A stretch of 64,000 nt of DNA from Paenibacillaceae bacterium (GTDB taxonomy: Bacteria > Bacillota > Bacilli > Paenibacillales > Paenibacillaceae), in contig REGQ01000005.1 in assembly GCA_004134985.1 (NCBI GenBank), positions 1 through 64,000 of the forward strand, in the 5' to 3' direction. Positions 1 to 8,886 of this stretch are shown here, in pieces. How positions within the stretch are numbered: position 1 is the stretch's first letter; each line of letters opens with the position of its first letter. The translations under genes and the position numbers were made by a program. The notes under the pieces were generated by a model. The model ran no database searches, was not told the origin of the DNA, and saw only the letters and a program-made list of their open reading frames with translations.

Positions 1-159
1 TTGTTTCTATCCTACCAACTTTTCTTCATTTGCGCTATTCATCATTCATCCATAAAATGGATGTGTTGTGTAGCAAGAATAGCTGTGGCAAGCGTTAGCG
101 CGAGATCCCCACGAACACCCAACAGAAACGGGCTGGTTCTGGGCTGTGTAAAGGGCTAA

Positions 160-192
160 TTGTTTTCTGCAGCGGTCAAATTCAGGTATAAT
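160..192 (+). promoter_or_regulatory. Possible promoter of the AraC regulator gene
   Basis: A perfect TATAAT lies at 187-192, 55 nt before the start codon. The best -35-like hexamers (TTGTTT, TTTTCT) are weak and their spacing is 18 to 21 nt. No operator-like repeat is obvious. The rest of the first 247 nt shows no gene. Confidence 0.4.
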
Positions 193-247
193 GGGGGAGC
201 CGTATTCTTGATTAGGATAAGCTTATTCAGAAAGAGGCTGAAGTATA

Positions 248-1096
248 ATGACAAGCTATCACTATAATCCGAAGCGTTCCTTTCACAGTCATCCTGACCT
301 GGATCTCCACTATTGGGGGCAGGAGCAATGTACACCCGGTCATGCAGTAGGCCCTTTGGTACGCGATCATTATAAAATTCACTTTATTCACGGGGGTACC
401 GGAGTAGTTGAAGTTGGCGGGTGTAGTTATACGTTAAACGCCGGGGATGCCTTCATTACCTATCCTCATATTGTCACTTATTATGCCGCTGATACGACCA
501 ATCCCTGGTCCTATTCCTGGATTGGTTTTACGGGTGAGGAAATAAGGACGATTTTGTCCAAAACCTCATTGTCGCCCGGCTGCCCTGTCTTTCCGATGGA
601 TGAGCAGTTCATGCCGAGCCTGTATGTCCGACTGAGCGCAGCAGCGCAAGCAGAAGGCGGCTGCGAACTTTCGCTGAAGGCTGTCATGTATGCATTTTTC
701 TCCGTACTGCTGCGAACTGTCCCGGCCGCAGAGCATAACATGGCCGCACCTCGACTGAAGAGCGCCTATGTCGAGCAATGCCTGCGCTTCCTGCATGCCC
801 ATTACTGTGAAAATATCAGCATGGAAATGATGTCGGAGACGCTCAAGCTCGACCGCAAATATGTGTCGGCGCTCTTCAAGCGGATCGTCGGAATGCCTCC
901 TCAACAATATTTGCTTCATTATCGCATGTCCAAAGCTTGCAGTCTGCTGGCCGAGACCTCCTGCACAATCGGAGAAATCTCGCGCTCGGTCGGGTATCCG
1001 GACCCGCTGCTGTTCTCTCGCATGTTCAAGAAGGTGAAGGGCTGCTCACCGAAGCTGTATCGGCAGCAGTATCTTGAAACAGACATTGTGCTATAA
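248..1096 (+). CDS. AraC-family transcriptional regulator, cupin type
   Basis: This is a one-component DNA-binding regulator. Residues about 10-90 form an AraC-type cupin ligand pocket (HSHPDLDLHYW, then a beta-rich GTGVVEVGG segment). Residues about 185-280 form the double helix-turn-helix, with ISMEMMSETLKLDRKYVSAL as first helix pair and TIGEISRSVGYPDPLLFSRM as second. The length of 282 aa is normal for the family, which usually senses a sugar or glycoside. An aldo-keto reductase follows in the same direction after 87 nt and is the likeliest target. The ATG follows a weak purine-rich site (gaggctgaagt). The ligand cannot be told from sequence. Confidence 0.9.
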   Translation: MTSYHYNPKRSFHSHPDLDLHYWGQEQCTPGHAVGPLVRDHYKIHFIHGGTGVVEVGGCSYTLNAGDAFITYPHIVTYYAADTTNPWSYSWIGFTGEEIRTILSKTSLSPGCPVFPMDEQFMPSLYVRLSAAAQAEGGCELSLKAVMYAFFSVLLRTVPAAEHNMAAPRLKSAYVEQCLRFLHAHYCENISMEMMSETLKLDRKYVSALFKRIVGMPPQQYLLHYRMSKACSLLAETSCTIGEISRSVGYPDPLLFSRMFKKVKGCSPKLYRQQYLETDIVL

Positions 1097-1183
1097 ACTC
1101 CTTCCTTATTGCCATACATTTGAATTGGCATTTTCGCTACAATAAGGACGTAATCTGAATTTATCGCATAAGGAGGAAACTTT

Positions 1184-2173
1184 ATGTATAATGCAAGCTC
1201 TACAAGATACGATAACATGACATATAACCGGACGGGCCGCAGCGGTCTGCTGCTGCCCGCCATCTCGCTTGGCCTGTGGCATAACTTTGGCGGAATCGAT
1301 ACGTTCGAGAACGGCAGAGCGATGGTCAGACGGGCCTTCGACCTGGGCGTTACTCATTTCGATCTGGCCAACAACTACGGACCGCCGGCAGGTTCTGCTG
1401 AGGAGACGTTCGGGCAAATTTTGCGCAAGGATTTTGCCGTTTACCGTGATGAACTTATCATTTCTACTAAGGCCGGATACTATATGTGGCCGGGACCATA
1501 CGGAGAGTGGGGCTCCAAGAAAAATCTCGTATCCAGTCTGGATCAAAGCCTAAAACGGATGGGGCTGGATTATGTGGATATTTACTATCACCATCGTCCA
1601 GACCCGAATACGCCGTTGGAAGAGACGATGTCAGCTCTTGATCTGATTGTCCGCCAAGGTAAGGCGCTCTATGTGGGTATCTCCAACTACAATGCAGAGG
1701 ACACCCGCAAGGCGTCTCAGCTATTGCGCCAGCTCGGAACACCGTGTCTTATTCATCAGCCGAACTACTCTATGCTCTCCCGTTGGATTGAAGACGGCTT
1801 GCAGGATGTGCTGGATGACGAAGGCATCGGCAGCATTGTGTTCTCACCGCTGCAAAAGGGCGTTCTGACCGACCGTTATCTGAATGGCATCACCTCCGAT
1901 TCCCGTGCGGCCGGACCAAGCGTCTTCCTTTCCGAGAAGGAAATTACGGAAGAAGTGCTTGGCAAGGTACGAAAGCTCAACGAGCTTGCCGCAGCGCGCG
2001 GGCAGAAAATGTCGCAGCTAGCGCTCTCTTGGGTGCTTCGTGGCGGACGGGTGACTTCTGCCCTGATCGGCGCCAGCAAGGTGAGCCAAATCGAGGATGC
2101 GGTCGCTTCTTTGAATGCACCGGAGCTGAGTGCAGAAGAGCTGGAGCAGATCGAATTGATTTTGCGCGGATAA
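1184..2173 (+). CDS. yghZ: Aldo/keto reductase, YghZ (L-glyceraldehyde 3-phosphate reductase) type
   Basis: This is an NADPH-dependent carbonyl reductase with a TIM barrel. The match to Escherichia coli YghZ runs along the whole length: LSLGLWHNFG-like start, FDLANNYGPPAGSAEE carrying the catalytic Asp and Tyr, ISTKAGYYMWPGPYG with the Lys, YYHHRPD with the His, and the C-terminal ALIGAS cofactor loop. At 329 aa it is slightly shorter than YghZ. The start has an excellent ribosome site, AAGGAGG, 7 nt before the ATG. In other bacteria the family detoxifies methylglyoxal and reduces L-glyceraldehyde 3-phosphate. Its place after an AraC gene suggests induced sugar or aldehyde metabolism. Confidence 0.9.
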   Translation: MYNASSTRYDNMTYNRTGRSGLLLPAISLGLWHNFGGIDTFENGRAMVRRAFDLGVTHFDLANNYGPPAGSAEETFGQILRKDFAVYRDELIISTKAGYYMWPGPYGEWGSKKNLVSSLDQSLKRMGLDYVDIYYHHRPDPNTPLEETMSALDLIVRQGKALYVGISNYNAEDTRKASQLLRQLGTPCLIHQPNYSMLSRWIEDGLQDVLDDEGIGSIVFSPLQKGVLTDRYLNGITSDSRAAGPSVFLSEKEITEEVLGKVRKLNELAAARGQKMSQLALSWVLRGGRVTSALIGASKVSQIEDAVASLNAPELSAEELEQIELILRG

Positions 2174-2266
2174 ACAGTATGAAATATAGTAAGGCGGCAA
2201 TGAGAGTATCGCAGGCAGTCTTTAGTTTGCCGGAGCGGTCTTGGTTGCCGTCTTTTTTAGATTGAG

Positions 2267-2395
2267 GGATATTCACTTCGCAAGGCATCAGAGATGATTG
2301 ATGTACATTTTGTAACCGTATTCTACTGGAGACATAAGTTGCTTTCAGCACTAAAACAAATGGATGTTGAAGAGTTTTCAGGTATCGTAGAATGA
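2267..2395 (+). mobile_element. IS1595/ISXO2-like transposase fragment
   Basis: An open stretch of 42 codons reads GYSLRKASEMIDVHFVTVFY, then WRHKLLSALKQMDVEEFSGI and VE before a stop. This resembles the segment of ISXO2-like transposases that joins the N-terminal helix-turn-helix (FYWRHK) to the first catalytic block (SGIVEMDET). Here the frame stops just where MDE would begin. No upstream or downstream part of the enzyme and no terminal inverted repeats were seen. It is a dead scrap that directly abuts the AT-rich gene downstream. Confidence 0.6.
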
Positions 2396-2406
2396 GGAGA
2401 AATAGT

Positions 2407-2916
2407 ATGCGAGAGAAAAAAGTTCGAGGAATTAAACGGAAGTCTAATAAAATGATTGAACGAATTGAAGAAGATACATTAGAGTTCCTAACAGAATTTT
2501 ACAATGGATACTGGCATCTGCACTTGCCAGTTGCTCAAGACTTTATAAATTCCGACAAAACACCAAATAAAATCAAACGACTTTGTATTCAAACACTTTT
2601 GGATAGAGCTGAACATCTAGTTGGATTGAAGCCAAATGACAAAGAACAATATCGTGTAGTGGTCGCAGTTGAATTACCTGACTTATGGGGTTCGCAAATT
2701 ATTATATTTAAAGGTGACTCCCATTTTAAAGATTTCTTTAACAGGAATGACGAATATCAAATGTGGCTTCATCTATCTGATAACAGAAACATTCAAACTG
2801 AATGGGAATTATCTGTTCCTAATGATTTGCAACTATTAGGTTTTAAAGAAGTAATTACTGATGAGGATGGATACCACTATGAAGGTGAAATTTGGTTTAT
2901 AGGGGAATTAAAATAA
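2407..2916 (+). CDS. DUF3916-like protein of unknown function
   Basis: This is a 169-residue protein with a very basic N-terminus (REKKVRGIKRKSNKMIERI) followed by a mixed alpha/beta body rich in aromatic residues. No catalytic motif, signal peptide or membrane segment is visible. It resembles proteins annotated DUF3916 in Bacilli, from memory only. The start chosen here has GAGGAGA six bases upstream; an in-frame ATG 15 nt earlier overlaps that site and is less likely. The gene is markedly more AT-rich than its neighbours and lies between a transposase scrap and a headless ABC gene, which suggests it arrived with a mobile segment. Such genes are often immunity or accessory genes, but nothing here shows that. 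Confidence 0.65.
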   Translation: MREKKVRGIKRKSNKMIERIEEDTLEFLTEFYNGYWHLHLPVAQDFINSDKTPNKIKRLCIQTLLDRAEHLVGLKPNDKEQYRVVVAVELPDLWGSQIIIFKGDSHFKDFFNRNDEYQMWLHLSDNRNIQTEWELSVPNDLQLLGFKEVITDEDGYHYEGEIWFIGELK

Positions 2917-2941
2917 ATCTTTAAGGGACATCTAAATTCAT

Positions 2942-3691
2942 AGCGAAGCACTGACGATCCGTGAAGCCAGCTTGCAGATCCCGGAGCGGAGCATAACCGC
3001 ACTCGTGGGGCCGTCCGGCGGCGGAAAGACGACTCTGCTCCACTTGATTGCCCGTTTCTGGGATATACAGAGCGGCTGCATTCACATCGGAGGCATCGAT
3101 ATACGGGATATGCGCATGGATACCTTGATGAAGTATATTTCTGTTGTATTCCAGGATGTGTATTTATTCAATGATACGATTGTAAACAACATTCGCTTTG
3201 GTCGTCCCGAGGCGACGCTTGAGAAAGTCATCGCCGTGGCGAAGGCAGCGCGCTGTCACGAGTTTATCACGGCGCATCCGGGCGGTTACGATACGATGGT
3301 CGGCGAGGGCGGCTCGACCCTGTCCGGTGGTGAGAAGCAGCGAATCTCGATTGCCCGCGCGATTCTGAAGGATGCCCCTATTGTGTTGCTGGACGAGGCA
3401 ACATCCAGTATTGACCCGGAGAATGAAGCTGATATTCAAGCGGCATTGCGGGCATTGGCTGTTAACAAGACATTAATTATCGTGGCTCATCGTCTCAGTA
3501 CGATCCAACATGCCGACCAGATCGCCGTAGTGGATCAAGGACGAATTGTACAGCGGGGCACCTATGACGAACTGTTTTTAGAAGAGGGATTGTACAAACG
3601 GTTTTGGATGGAGAGAAGCCGGGCCCAACAATGGCGGCTGATTTCTGCTGATGAGGCGGATGCTGCGACAATTATTTCCAACAAGTCATAA
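2942..3691 (+). pseudogene. Headless ABC exporter (ATPase half only)
   Basis: The nucleotide-binding domain of a type I ABC exporter is intact: Walker A GPSGGGKTT, Q-loop SVVFQDVYLF, signature LSGGEKQRISIARA, Walker B PIVLLDEATSSID, and H-loop IIVAHRLST. The six-helix membrane domain expected on the same chain is missing. Homology begins at SEALTIREASLQIPERSITA right after a stop, with no ribosome site, so the 5' half was lost. A TTG at 2972 could start translation but would cut into the first beta strand. A stand-alone ATPase of this exporter class is unlikely to work. Codon use is GC-rich, unlike the gene just upstream. Confidence 0.8.
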
Positions 3692-3702
3692 AGAATAAAG
3701 GG

Positions 3703-3771
3703 CTGCTGATGGATACAAATGCGACCTTGCAGGAGGTCGCGGAGCATGTCGGTTTTCCCGACGCGGCTCTG
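3703..3771 (+). pseudogene. Remnant of an AraC-type helix-turn-helix
   Basis: Twenty-three codons read LLMDTNATLQEVAEHVGFPD plus AAL, which matches the second helix-turn-helix of AraC regulators (compare LLAETSCTIGEISRSVGYPD in the regulator at the start of the window). It starts after the stop of the ABC fragment and runs straight into the GntR-like pseudogene. It is a small deletion scar, not a gene. Confidence 0.6.
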
Positions 3772-3775
3772 GCCG

Positions 3776-4815
3776 TGAATAGAGAAAATTGTTATGGATA
3801 TTAAGCAAGGGCGATATAAGCCGAATGACAAAATTCCAAGTGAGAGTGAGTATTGTCGAGAGTTCAATACGAGCAGAATTACCGTTAGAAAAGCTCTGGA
3901 TGAGCTGACTGCACTGGGGATACTTTATAAAATGCAGGGGATTGGAACATTTGTCAAAACGGTACTGCTTGACACAGTAGACCAACCGAAAAATAATATT
4001 GTGTTTGTATTTCCATTTTATATGGAATTTTTTTGACTCTAAGCTTGTGTCAGATATCATTACTGGTGTGGAATCGGTGTTGAAAACAAAAGGGCTCTCG
4101 ATGGTAATGATTCAAAGCATGAGAGATGACAGTGAGTTGGATGCATTCCTGTTGAAACTGAAAGAATTAAACCCATCAGGAATTATCTACCCCTTTTATT
4201 GGGGGAGGGATATTCAGCCGGAGCTGGTATCCTTGAATATTCCGATCGTGTTTGTGGATAGCTATCCCGATAATTTAATGTTCGATGCTATCACAGGCGA
4301 GGATTACAACAGCGCATATAAAGTCGGAAGGCTATTACTTGAGAAAGGGTATCAAAAAATAGGCTAATATGCGCCTATTCATTATAATTATACGACAGCA
4401 AAGGCTAGAGCTGAAGGTACTATTGATGCATTGAAAGATGAGGGCCTAGGTGTAGAGGAACGATGAATTGAAGCCAAAAGAGACGGTCGATTCGAAGCAT
4501 TGTATGATGATTTTGTAAAGCTCGATATAATGATATAAAGAGATATTAAAAGCGTAATCCTGATCTTGATGCAGTTGTTGTCTTTAATGACACTGTTGTG
4601 ATGCCTTTTTGCGTTGCTGCAGAAGAGGAGGGCAGAAGTATACCTCAAAGTTTAAAGATTATCAGTTATGGCAACTACTTCATTACAAACTTTTCAAAGG
4701 CGGAATAACAACATTTGAGCAACATTTCTTCAGGTATGGGGAAGAAGCAGCTCGACTGATTGTGCAGAGACTGCAAGGAGGAGTACCCTCGATCCAATAT
4801 GGCGGCGAGTATCCT
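3776..4815 (+). pseudogene. Decayed GntR/LacI hybrid regulator
   Basis: The N-terminal part is a GntR winged helix (GRYKPNDKIPSESEYCREFN, then TSRITVRKALDELTALGILY). It is followed by a periplasmic-binding-protein-like effector domain as in AraR-type repressors (SDIITGVESVLKTKGLSMVM, GIIYPFYWG, PIVFVDSYPDN, then AGITTFEQHFFRYGEEAARL). The frame breaks after FYMEFF near 4036, stops after YQKIG near 4367, and has further stops and shifts near 4465, 4538 and 4695. The first residues of the winged helix are also gone. All breaks together show it cannot make a full repressor. The lost target was probably a sugar operon. Confidence 0.85.
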
Positions 4816-4855
4816 CCATCAAACCCAGCAGATAGAACAGGTTTTGCGATAAGGA

Positions 4856-4972
4856 TCATGCTGTCGGCTTTCGGGCCATCAATTGTTGCAGCTTTTGTTC
4901 CTCATCAAATGCTTTACCAATCTCCTTCTGCGCCGCGGCAAGTTGTTGCATGGGTGCGCGGCGGAGATCCAT
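4856..4972 (-). pseudogene. Possible relic of a mobile-element helicase-like gene
   Basis: On the minus strand 38 codons read MDLRRAPMQQLAAAQKEIGK then AFDEEQKLQQLMARK before a shift and stop. The pattern of a basic start and a Gln/Glu-rich helix resembles the tail of large SNF2-type helicases carried by conjugative elements. It is short and has no ribosome site. The family call is a guess from memory. Confidence 0.2.
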
Positions 4973-4989
4973 GTACAATAATAAAGAAG

Positions 4990-5044
4990 CCCCTTTAGAT
5001 CGATGTAAGCTTTCCCTAGGGAAGCCATATGAGATCTAAAGGGG
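4990..5044. terminator. Long hairpin terminator, both directions
   Basis: CCCCTTTAGATC and GATCTAAAGGGG pair perfectly across a 31-nt loop that itself holds the palindrome TTCCCTAGGGAA. On the minus strand, downstream of the Gln-rich gene, the stem is followed by CTTCTTT; on the plus strand by TTTTGATTT. Confidence 0.75.
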
Positions 5045-5070
5045 TTTTGATTTATAGACTTAATCTTTCG

Positions 5071-5427
5071 TTATTGTGAATACCGCGATCCAAAAGCAGT
5101 ATTGTTATTTTGGTTTTGAGAGTAAGCGGCCTGATTATTAAAGGCCGTATTTGTATTAAGTTGAGCGGAATGCTCAATCGAATTACAAATATTTAATATC
5201 TGTTGCATCTGCTGTGTCGCTTTTTGATGGCCCTGCAATGCGTTTTGAATAACTTGAGCGGCATGATGCTCTTTTTGCGATAGTTGCTCGAGAAGCACTG
5301 CGTTTTGCTGCTCTTGCTGCAGCAATTGTTGGTACGTTTGCGAAGCTTGCTGTGTTTGATTCATCAGTTGTTGAACAAGCTGTTCGCACTGATGAATTTG
5401 ATTGGTGATGTTTTGGTTTTGATACAT
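5071..5427 (-). CDS. Gln-rich coiled-coil protein, unknown function
   Basis: This is a 118-residue polar protein. Residues 1-95 are one long predicted coiled coil made of Gln, Leu and Ala (QCEQLVQQLMNQTQQASQ, then LLEQLSQKEHHAAQVIQNAL). The C-terminal 25 residues are Asn/Gln rich and probably disordered. There is no signal peptide or membrane helix and a single Cys (ICNSIE). The start MYQNQN is fixed by GGAGG seven to eight bases upstream; a longer in-frame start 60 nt earlier lacks one. Its neighbours (alcohol dehydrogenase, DUF2935 protein, manganese catalase) and its composition fit a spore-coat or stress-associated protein, but that is inference only. Confidence 0.7.
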   Translation of the reverse strand: MYQNQNITNQIHQCEQLVQQLMNQTQQASQTYQQLLQQEQQNAVLLEQLSQKEHHAAQVIQNALQGHQKATQQMQQILNICNSIEHSAQLNTNTAFNNQAAYSQNQNNNTAFGSRYSQ

Positions 5428-5614
5428 AGGTTTAACCTCCGTTGGCTTAAGTGATTTAACGTTTGCTATTATGTCACTGAATTTCACAATTTATCCAACT
5501 TGATTCCATTCCAAAATAAGGGAAAAATAAGGAGGATGAAATTTTTTGTGTTTTTACATAATAAGGACTAGGAGTATGTTTGACTACTCACATTGTTCAT
5601 TTGGAGGTAAACCA

Positions 5615-6748
5615 ATGAAAGCCGTTACCTATCAGGGTCCCAATAGCGTAGCAATAAGTAATGTGAAAGATGCAGCTATCGAGAAAAAGGATGATATCGT
5701 CGTAAAAATTACAAGTACGGCTATTTGCGGATCCGATCTGCATCTATATCAAGGAAACTTCCCCCTGCCAAAGGGATATATTATTGGGCATGAGCCTATG
5801 GGGATTGTAGAGGAAATCGGCCCAGAGGTTAGCCAAGTCAAAAAGGGCGACCGCGTAGTCATCCCATTTAACGTTGCGTGCGGTCAATGCCATTACTGTA
5901 ACCATGATATGGAGAGCCAATGCGACAATAGTAATCCGCACTACGATTCGGGTGGTTATTTTGGTTACGCAGAAAAATTTGGGAACTATCCCGGTGGTCA
6001 AGCAGAGTATTTACGAGTGCCATACGGCAATTTCATGCCTTTTGTCATTCCCCCTTCATGCGAACTTGAAGACGAATCATTGCTTTTTTTGTCTGATGTA
6101 TTGCCGACAGCTTATTGGAGTGTCGAGAATGCCGGCGTAAAATCAGGCGACACGGTCCTAGTGCTTGGCTGCGGCCCAGTCGGGCTGATGGCTCAAAAAT
6201 TCGCCTGGATGAAGGGTGCCAAACGCGTAATTGCCGTCGATTACTTACAATATCGTCTAGAGCATGCGAAAAGAGTTACTCAAGCGGAGGTTTTCGATTT
6301 CACTGCCTATGATGATATGGGGGAGCACCTGAAAGAAATTACGCAAGGTGGAGCTGACGTGGTTATCGACTGCGTCGGTATGGACGGCAAGAAGTCGCTG
6401 CTTGAATATATTGAGCAAAAACTCAAGCTTCAGGGAGGAACGATCGGCCCGATTCAGATTGCCACGAAAGCGGTACGTAAATTTGGGACCGTTCAACTTA
6501 CAGGCGTATACGGAGGTAACTATAATGCATTTCCGCTCGGAGCTTTTTTTGCACGCAATGTAACGCTGAAGATGGGACAAGCTCCTGTCGTTCACTATAT
6601 GCCAGAGCTTTTCCATAAAATTGTCGCCGGCAAATTCGATCCAAAGGCGATAATTACTCATCGTTTACCGTTAGATCAAGCTGGATATGCTTATCAAATA
6701 TTTAATAATCGAGAGGACGATTGCATTAAGGTTGTTTTAAAGCCATAA
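5615..6748 (+). CDS. adhB: Zinc-dependent alcohol dehydrogenase, AdhB type
   Basis: This is a medium-chain dehydrogenase of 377 aa that oxidises an alcohol or aldehyde with NAD. Catalytic zinc ligands appear in STAICGSDLHL (Cys) and IIGHEPMGIV (His, Glu). The structural zinc lobe is ACGQCHYCNHDMESQC. The nucleotide fold shows VLVLGCGPVGLMAQK. The match to Bacillus subtilis AdhB holds from MKAVTYQG through the C-terminal DDCIKVVLKP. The start follows GGAGG with proper spacing; an earlier in-frame ATG lacks one. It is related to glutathione-independent formaldehyde dehydrogenases, and the true substrate is unknown. The DUF2935 gene follows in the same direction after 97 nt. Confidence 0.9.
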   Translation: MKAVTYQGPNSVAISNVKDAAIEKKDDIVVKITSTAICGSDLHLYQGNFPLPKGYIIGHEPMGIVEEIGPEVSQVKKGDRVVIPFNVACGQCHYCNHDMESQCDNSNPHYDSGGYFGYAEKFGNYPGGQAEYLRVPYGNFMPFVIPPSCELEDESLLFLSDVLPTAYWSVENAGVKSGDTVLVLGCGPVGLMAQKFAWMKGAKRVIAVDYLQYRLEHAKRVTQAEVFDFTAYDDMGEHLKEITQGGADVVIDCVGMDGKKSLLEYIEQKLKLQGGTIGPIQIATKAVRKFGTVQLTGVYGGNYNAFPLGAFFARNVTLKMGQAPVVHYMPELFHKIVAGKFDPKAIITHRLPLDQAGYAYQIFNNREDDCIKVVLKP

Positions 6749-6845
6749 CTAGAAGGATATGGGTGGCTCTTGTTATCGTAATAATTCAGAGAGTTTAATC
6801 ATACCCTATATCGTTTAAAGTTTATCCGAAAGGAGGAACTTAAAT

Positions 6846-7643
6846 TTGGCCCAGGATGCGTTATTTGAACATCGTTTTTGGCTTCAAATTCTCGGGGATC
6901 ATAGTCGCTTTATTTTTAACGCGCTTTCACCAAAAGAATCTGAGGATATTCAAACAGCACAGCACTTTATCCAATCGTTCGACCGTCTGCTGGAATTATC
7001 TCGAGCTGCCACGAGCGACGCAAACATTAAGGCATTGACTCAACAGGCACTTCCATTAACTAACCAACTGCGAATTTTCAAATTAAATCTTTTGCAAAAG
7101 CTGCTCCTCGGTAAAGTTACGATCGGATTAACACCAACTTTTATCAATCATATGGTTAATGAGCTGGAAGAATATTTGCGGATCTTAAATGCATTGGCTG
7201 CAGGGGAAGCGGTACCTCGTTTTGGGGCACTACATCACGATTTGCTATGGCTGTCAGATGCAGCAGGTCACGCTGCATCAATCGCAAGCGACTTAGACTT
7301 AGTAGAAAAACGATTGATAGAAAAAAGTCAAAAGTTCGAGATACATTTTCAACAGTTCTACATCAAAAGTGTTGAGATGGCCGGCTATATGCGAACGCAG
7401 TTGCGAGACTTTCCTGCATTTCGCAGGTTCCATAAGGATATCGATCTTGAAATGAAGCTGTTCGTTTCGTTTCTTCGTGAGCTCGAGGAAATGGAATTGT
7501 CGGCGGAAGTACTTGACCGAATCACGCCGCTGATGCCTGATCATATGATGCGGGAAGAATGCTATTATTTATTGAAGCTAGCCAGTTTAGGTATGGTTCC
7601 CGATCCGAAATGCGACCCGACAAAACCAAGAGTAGATGTATAA
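6846..7643 (+). CDS. DUF2935 family protein
   Basis: This is an all-helical cytoplasmic protein of 265 aa with two related halves of about 120 residues. Each half begins with an aromatic/His-bearing helix: FEHRFWLQILGDHSRFIF at residue 8 and EKSQKFEIHFQQFYIKSVEM near residue 160. The spaced His and Glu residues resemble a ferritin-like metal site, which is how DUF2935 is usually described. TTG is the start, since AAGGAGG lies nine to ten bases upstream and no ATG fits. It probably shares a transcript with the dehydrogenase upstream, and a 14-bp hairpin follows its stop. The function is unknown; nearness to manganese catalase suggests redox or metal protection. Confidence 0.8.
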   Translation: MAQDALFEHRFWLQILGDHSRFIFNALSPKESEDIQTAQHFIQSFDRLLELSRAATSDANIKALTQQALPLTNQLRIFKLNLLQKLLLGKVTIGLTPTFINHMVNELEEYLRILNALAAGEAVPRFGALHHDLLWLSDAAGHAASIASDLDLVEKRLIEKSQKFEIHFQQFYIKSVEMAGYMRTQLRDFPAFRRFHKDIDLEMKLFVSFLRELEEMELSAEVLDRITPLMPDHMMREECYYLLKLASLGMVPDPKCDPTKPRVDV

Positions 7644-7646
7644 ACT

Positions 7647-7689
7647 GAAGATCCCCAAGCCTTCGAGGACGAAGAGCTTGGGGATCTTC
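7647..7689 (+). terminator. Hairpin after the DUF2935 gene
   Basis: GAAGATCCCCAAGC and GCTTGGGGATCTTC form a perfect 14-bp stem with a 15-nt loop, four bases after the stop codon. There is no clear U-tract, so termination may be partial. Confidence 0.65.
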
Positions 7690-7761
7690 CTTAGAAGCAC
7701 TGGGGGTGGAAAATTAATGTATTGGATCGATCAATGTTCGAAATAATATATAAGAGCCGAA

Positions 7762-7801
7762 AGCTAACAGAATTTCCAGAGAGCTGGTGTTTCTGTTAGC
7801 T
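7762..7801 (-). terminator. Hairpin downstream of the catalase gene
   Basis: AGCTAACAGAA and TTCTGTTAGCT pair perfectly. On the minus strand the stem is followed by TTTCGGCTCTTATATATT. It lies 16 nt past the catalase stop codon. Confidence 0.65.
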
Positions 7802-7816
7802 GTTTCTGTTAAAGAT

Positions 7817-8671
7817 TTAAACCATCATATCTTGTAAACCGGGACTGTGCTCATTTGGCATTTCCGGTAATTGAGGAACAGGAAAGCCAGAAGGTGGTTC
7901 TGTAACGGATAATGGCTTTCCATTACGGCTAGGACTTTCACCCTGAAAAATTTCACCAATTCGAGTTTGATCTAGTCTGAAATTAAATTGAACATTATGG
8001 TAGCCCATATCGACATATTTGCGACATTCAGGGTATTTGCTTATGTCATAATTTGGTACTGGGAAAAGTTTGCCCCAATCTACGCCTAATGTTTCTAATG
8101 CCTTGGCAAAAGCATTTTGATGCGCATTATCCCGTACAATTAAAAACCCGAGTGTTTCTCGGAATGTTTTATTTGAACTCATTTCATAAATTCGGGTTTT
8201 TTGAAGGACTCCTGTTGATTCAAGCACAACATTATTGAGCATATCACTAATTAGGTTGCCATGGCTGTATACCCATGAGCCATTCCAAGGATTTCCCCCT
8301 GCGTCTACAGGAAGGGAGCTTTGAGCACCCATAATAAAGTGGTGAGGGTTGGCATGTTTTATAGCTTCATCTATAGGAGCCTGATCTTGCCCAGCATTTC
8401 CCGGTTGCGATATACCAGCTCCATTTAAAAGCTGGTTAATTGTATTTTGCACGAGTTCGACATGGGCAATTTCCTCAAGAAATACACCCCGCAATAAGTC
8501 ACGAAATTGCTTTTCTTTTCCACGGAAATTAGAACTTTGAAAGAAATACTGCATCATAGTGCGCATTTCCCCAAATTGTCCTCCCAAGGTCTCTTGAAGT
8601 ACTTTGGCTGCGGCTGGGTCTGGATGATCTGGTTCAATAATGTTAATTAATTCTTCTTTGTAATAGTACAT
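7817..8671 (-). CDS. Manganese catalase (non-haem)
   Basis: The product has 284 aa and converts hydrogen peroxide to water and oxygen with a di-manganese site in a ferritin-like bundle. Ligand positions are visible: Glu in GGQFGEMRTMMQYF, Glu and His in FLEEIAHVELV, Glu in NNVVLESTGVLQ, and His in FLIVRDNAHQNAFAKALE. The C-terminal tail is Pro-rich, as usual in this family. The ATG is preceded by AAGGAG with 8 nt spacing; a GTG nine bases earlier abuts that site and is less likely. In Bacilli this family includes spore-coat (CotJC-like) and general stress catalases. It is divergent from the MBL gene across 215 nt. Confidence 0.93.
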   Translation of the reverse strand: MYYYKEELINIIEPDHPDPAAAKVLQETLGGQFGEMRTMMQYFFQSSNFRGKEKQFRDLLRGVFLEEIAHVELVQNTINQLLNGAGISQPGNAGQDQAPIDEAIKHANPHHFIMGAQSSLPVDAGGNPWNGSWVYSHGNLISDMLNNVVLESTGVLQKTRIYEMSSNKTFRETLGFLIVRDNAHQNAFAKALETLGVDWGKLFPVPNYDISKYPECRKYVDMGYHNVQFNFRLDQTRIGEIFQGESPSRNGKPLSVTEPPSGFPVPQLPEMPNEHSPGLQDMMV

Positions 8672-8886
8672 GCTATACACTCCTTATTTTGTTTTCCTCT
8701 ACGATTCCTTGAACAGTGTACTTTTATTCAAGCGGTTTATTACTTAAAGAAGGTTATTTTTTCCAAATCGGCTACAGGAATTATAAAGAATAGCTACAAC
8801 CGAATAAAGTGAATAAGATAGCATTTAATGGGTAAAATACAAACAAATAGAAATAAGTTTATTTTTCAGTAAAGGGATGGGTAAAA

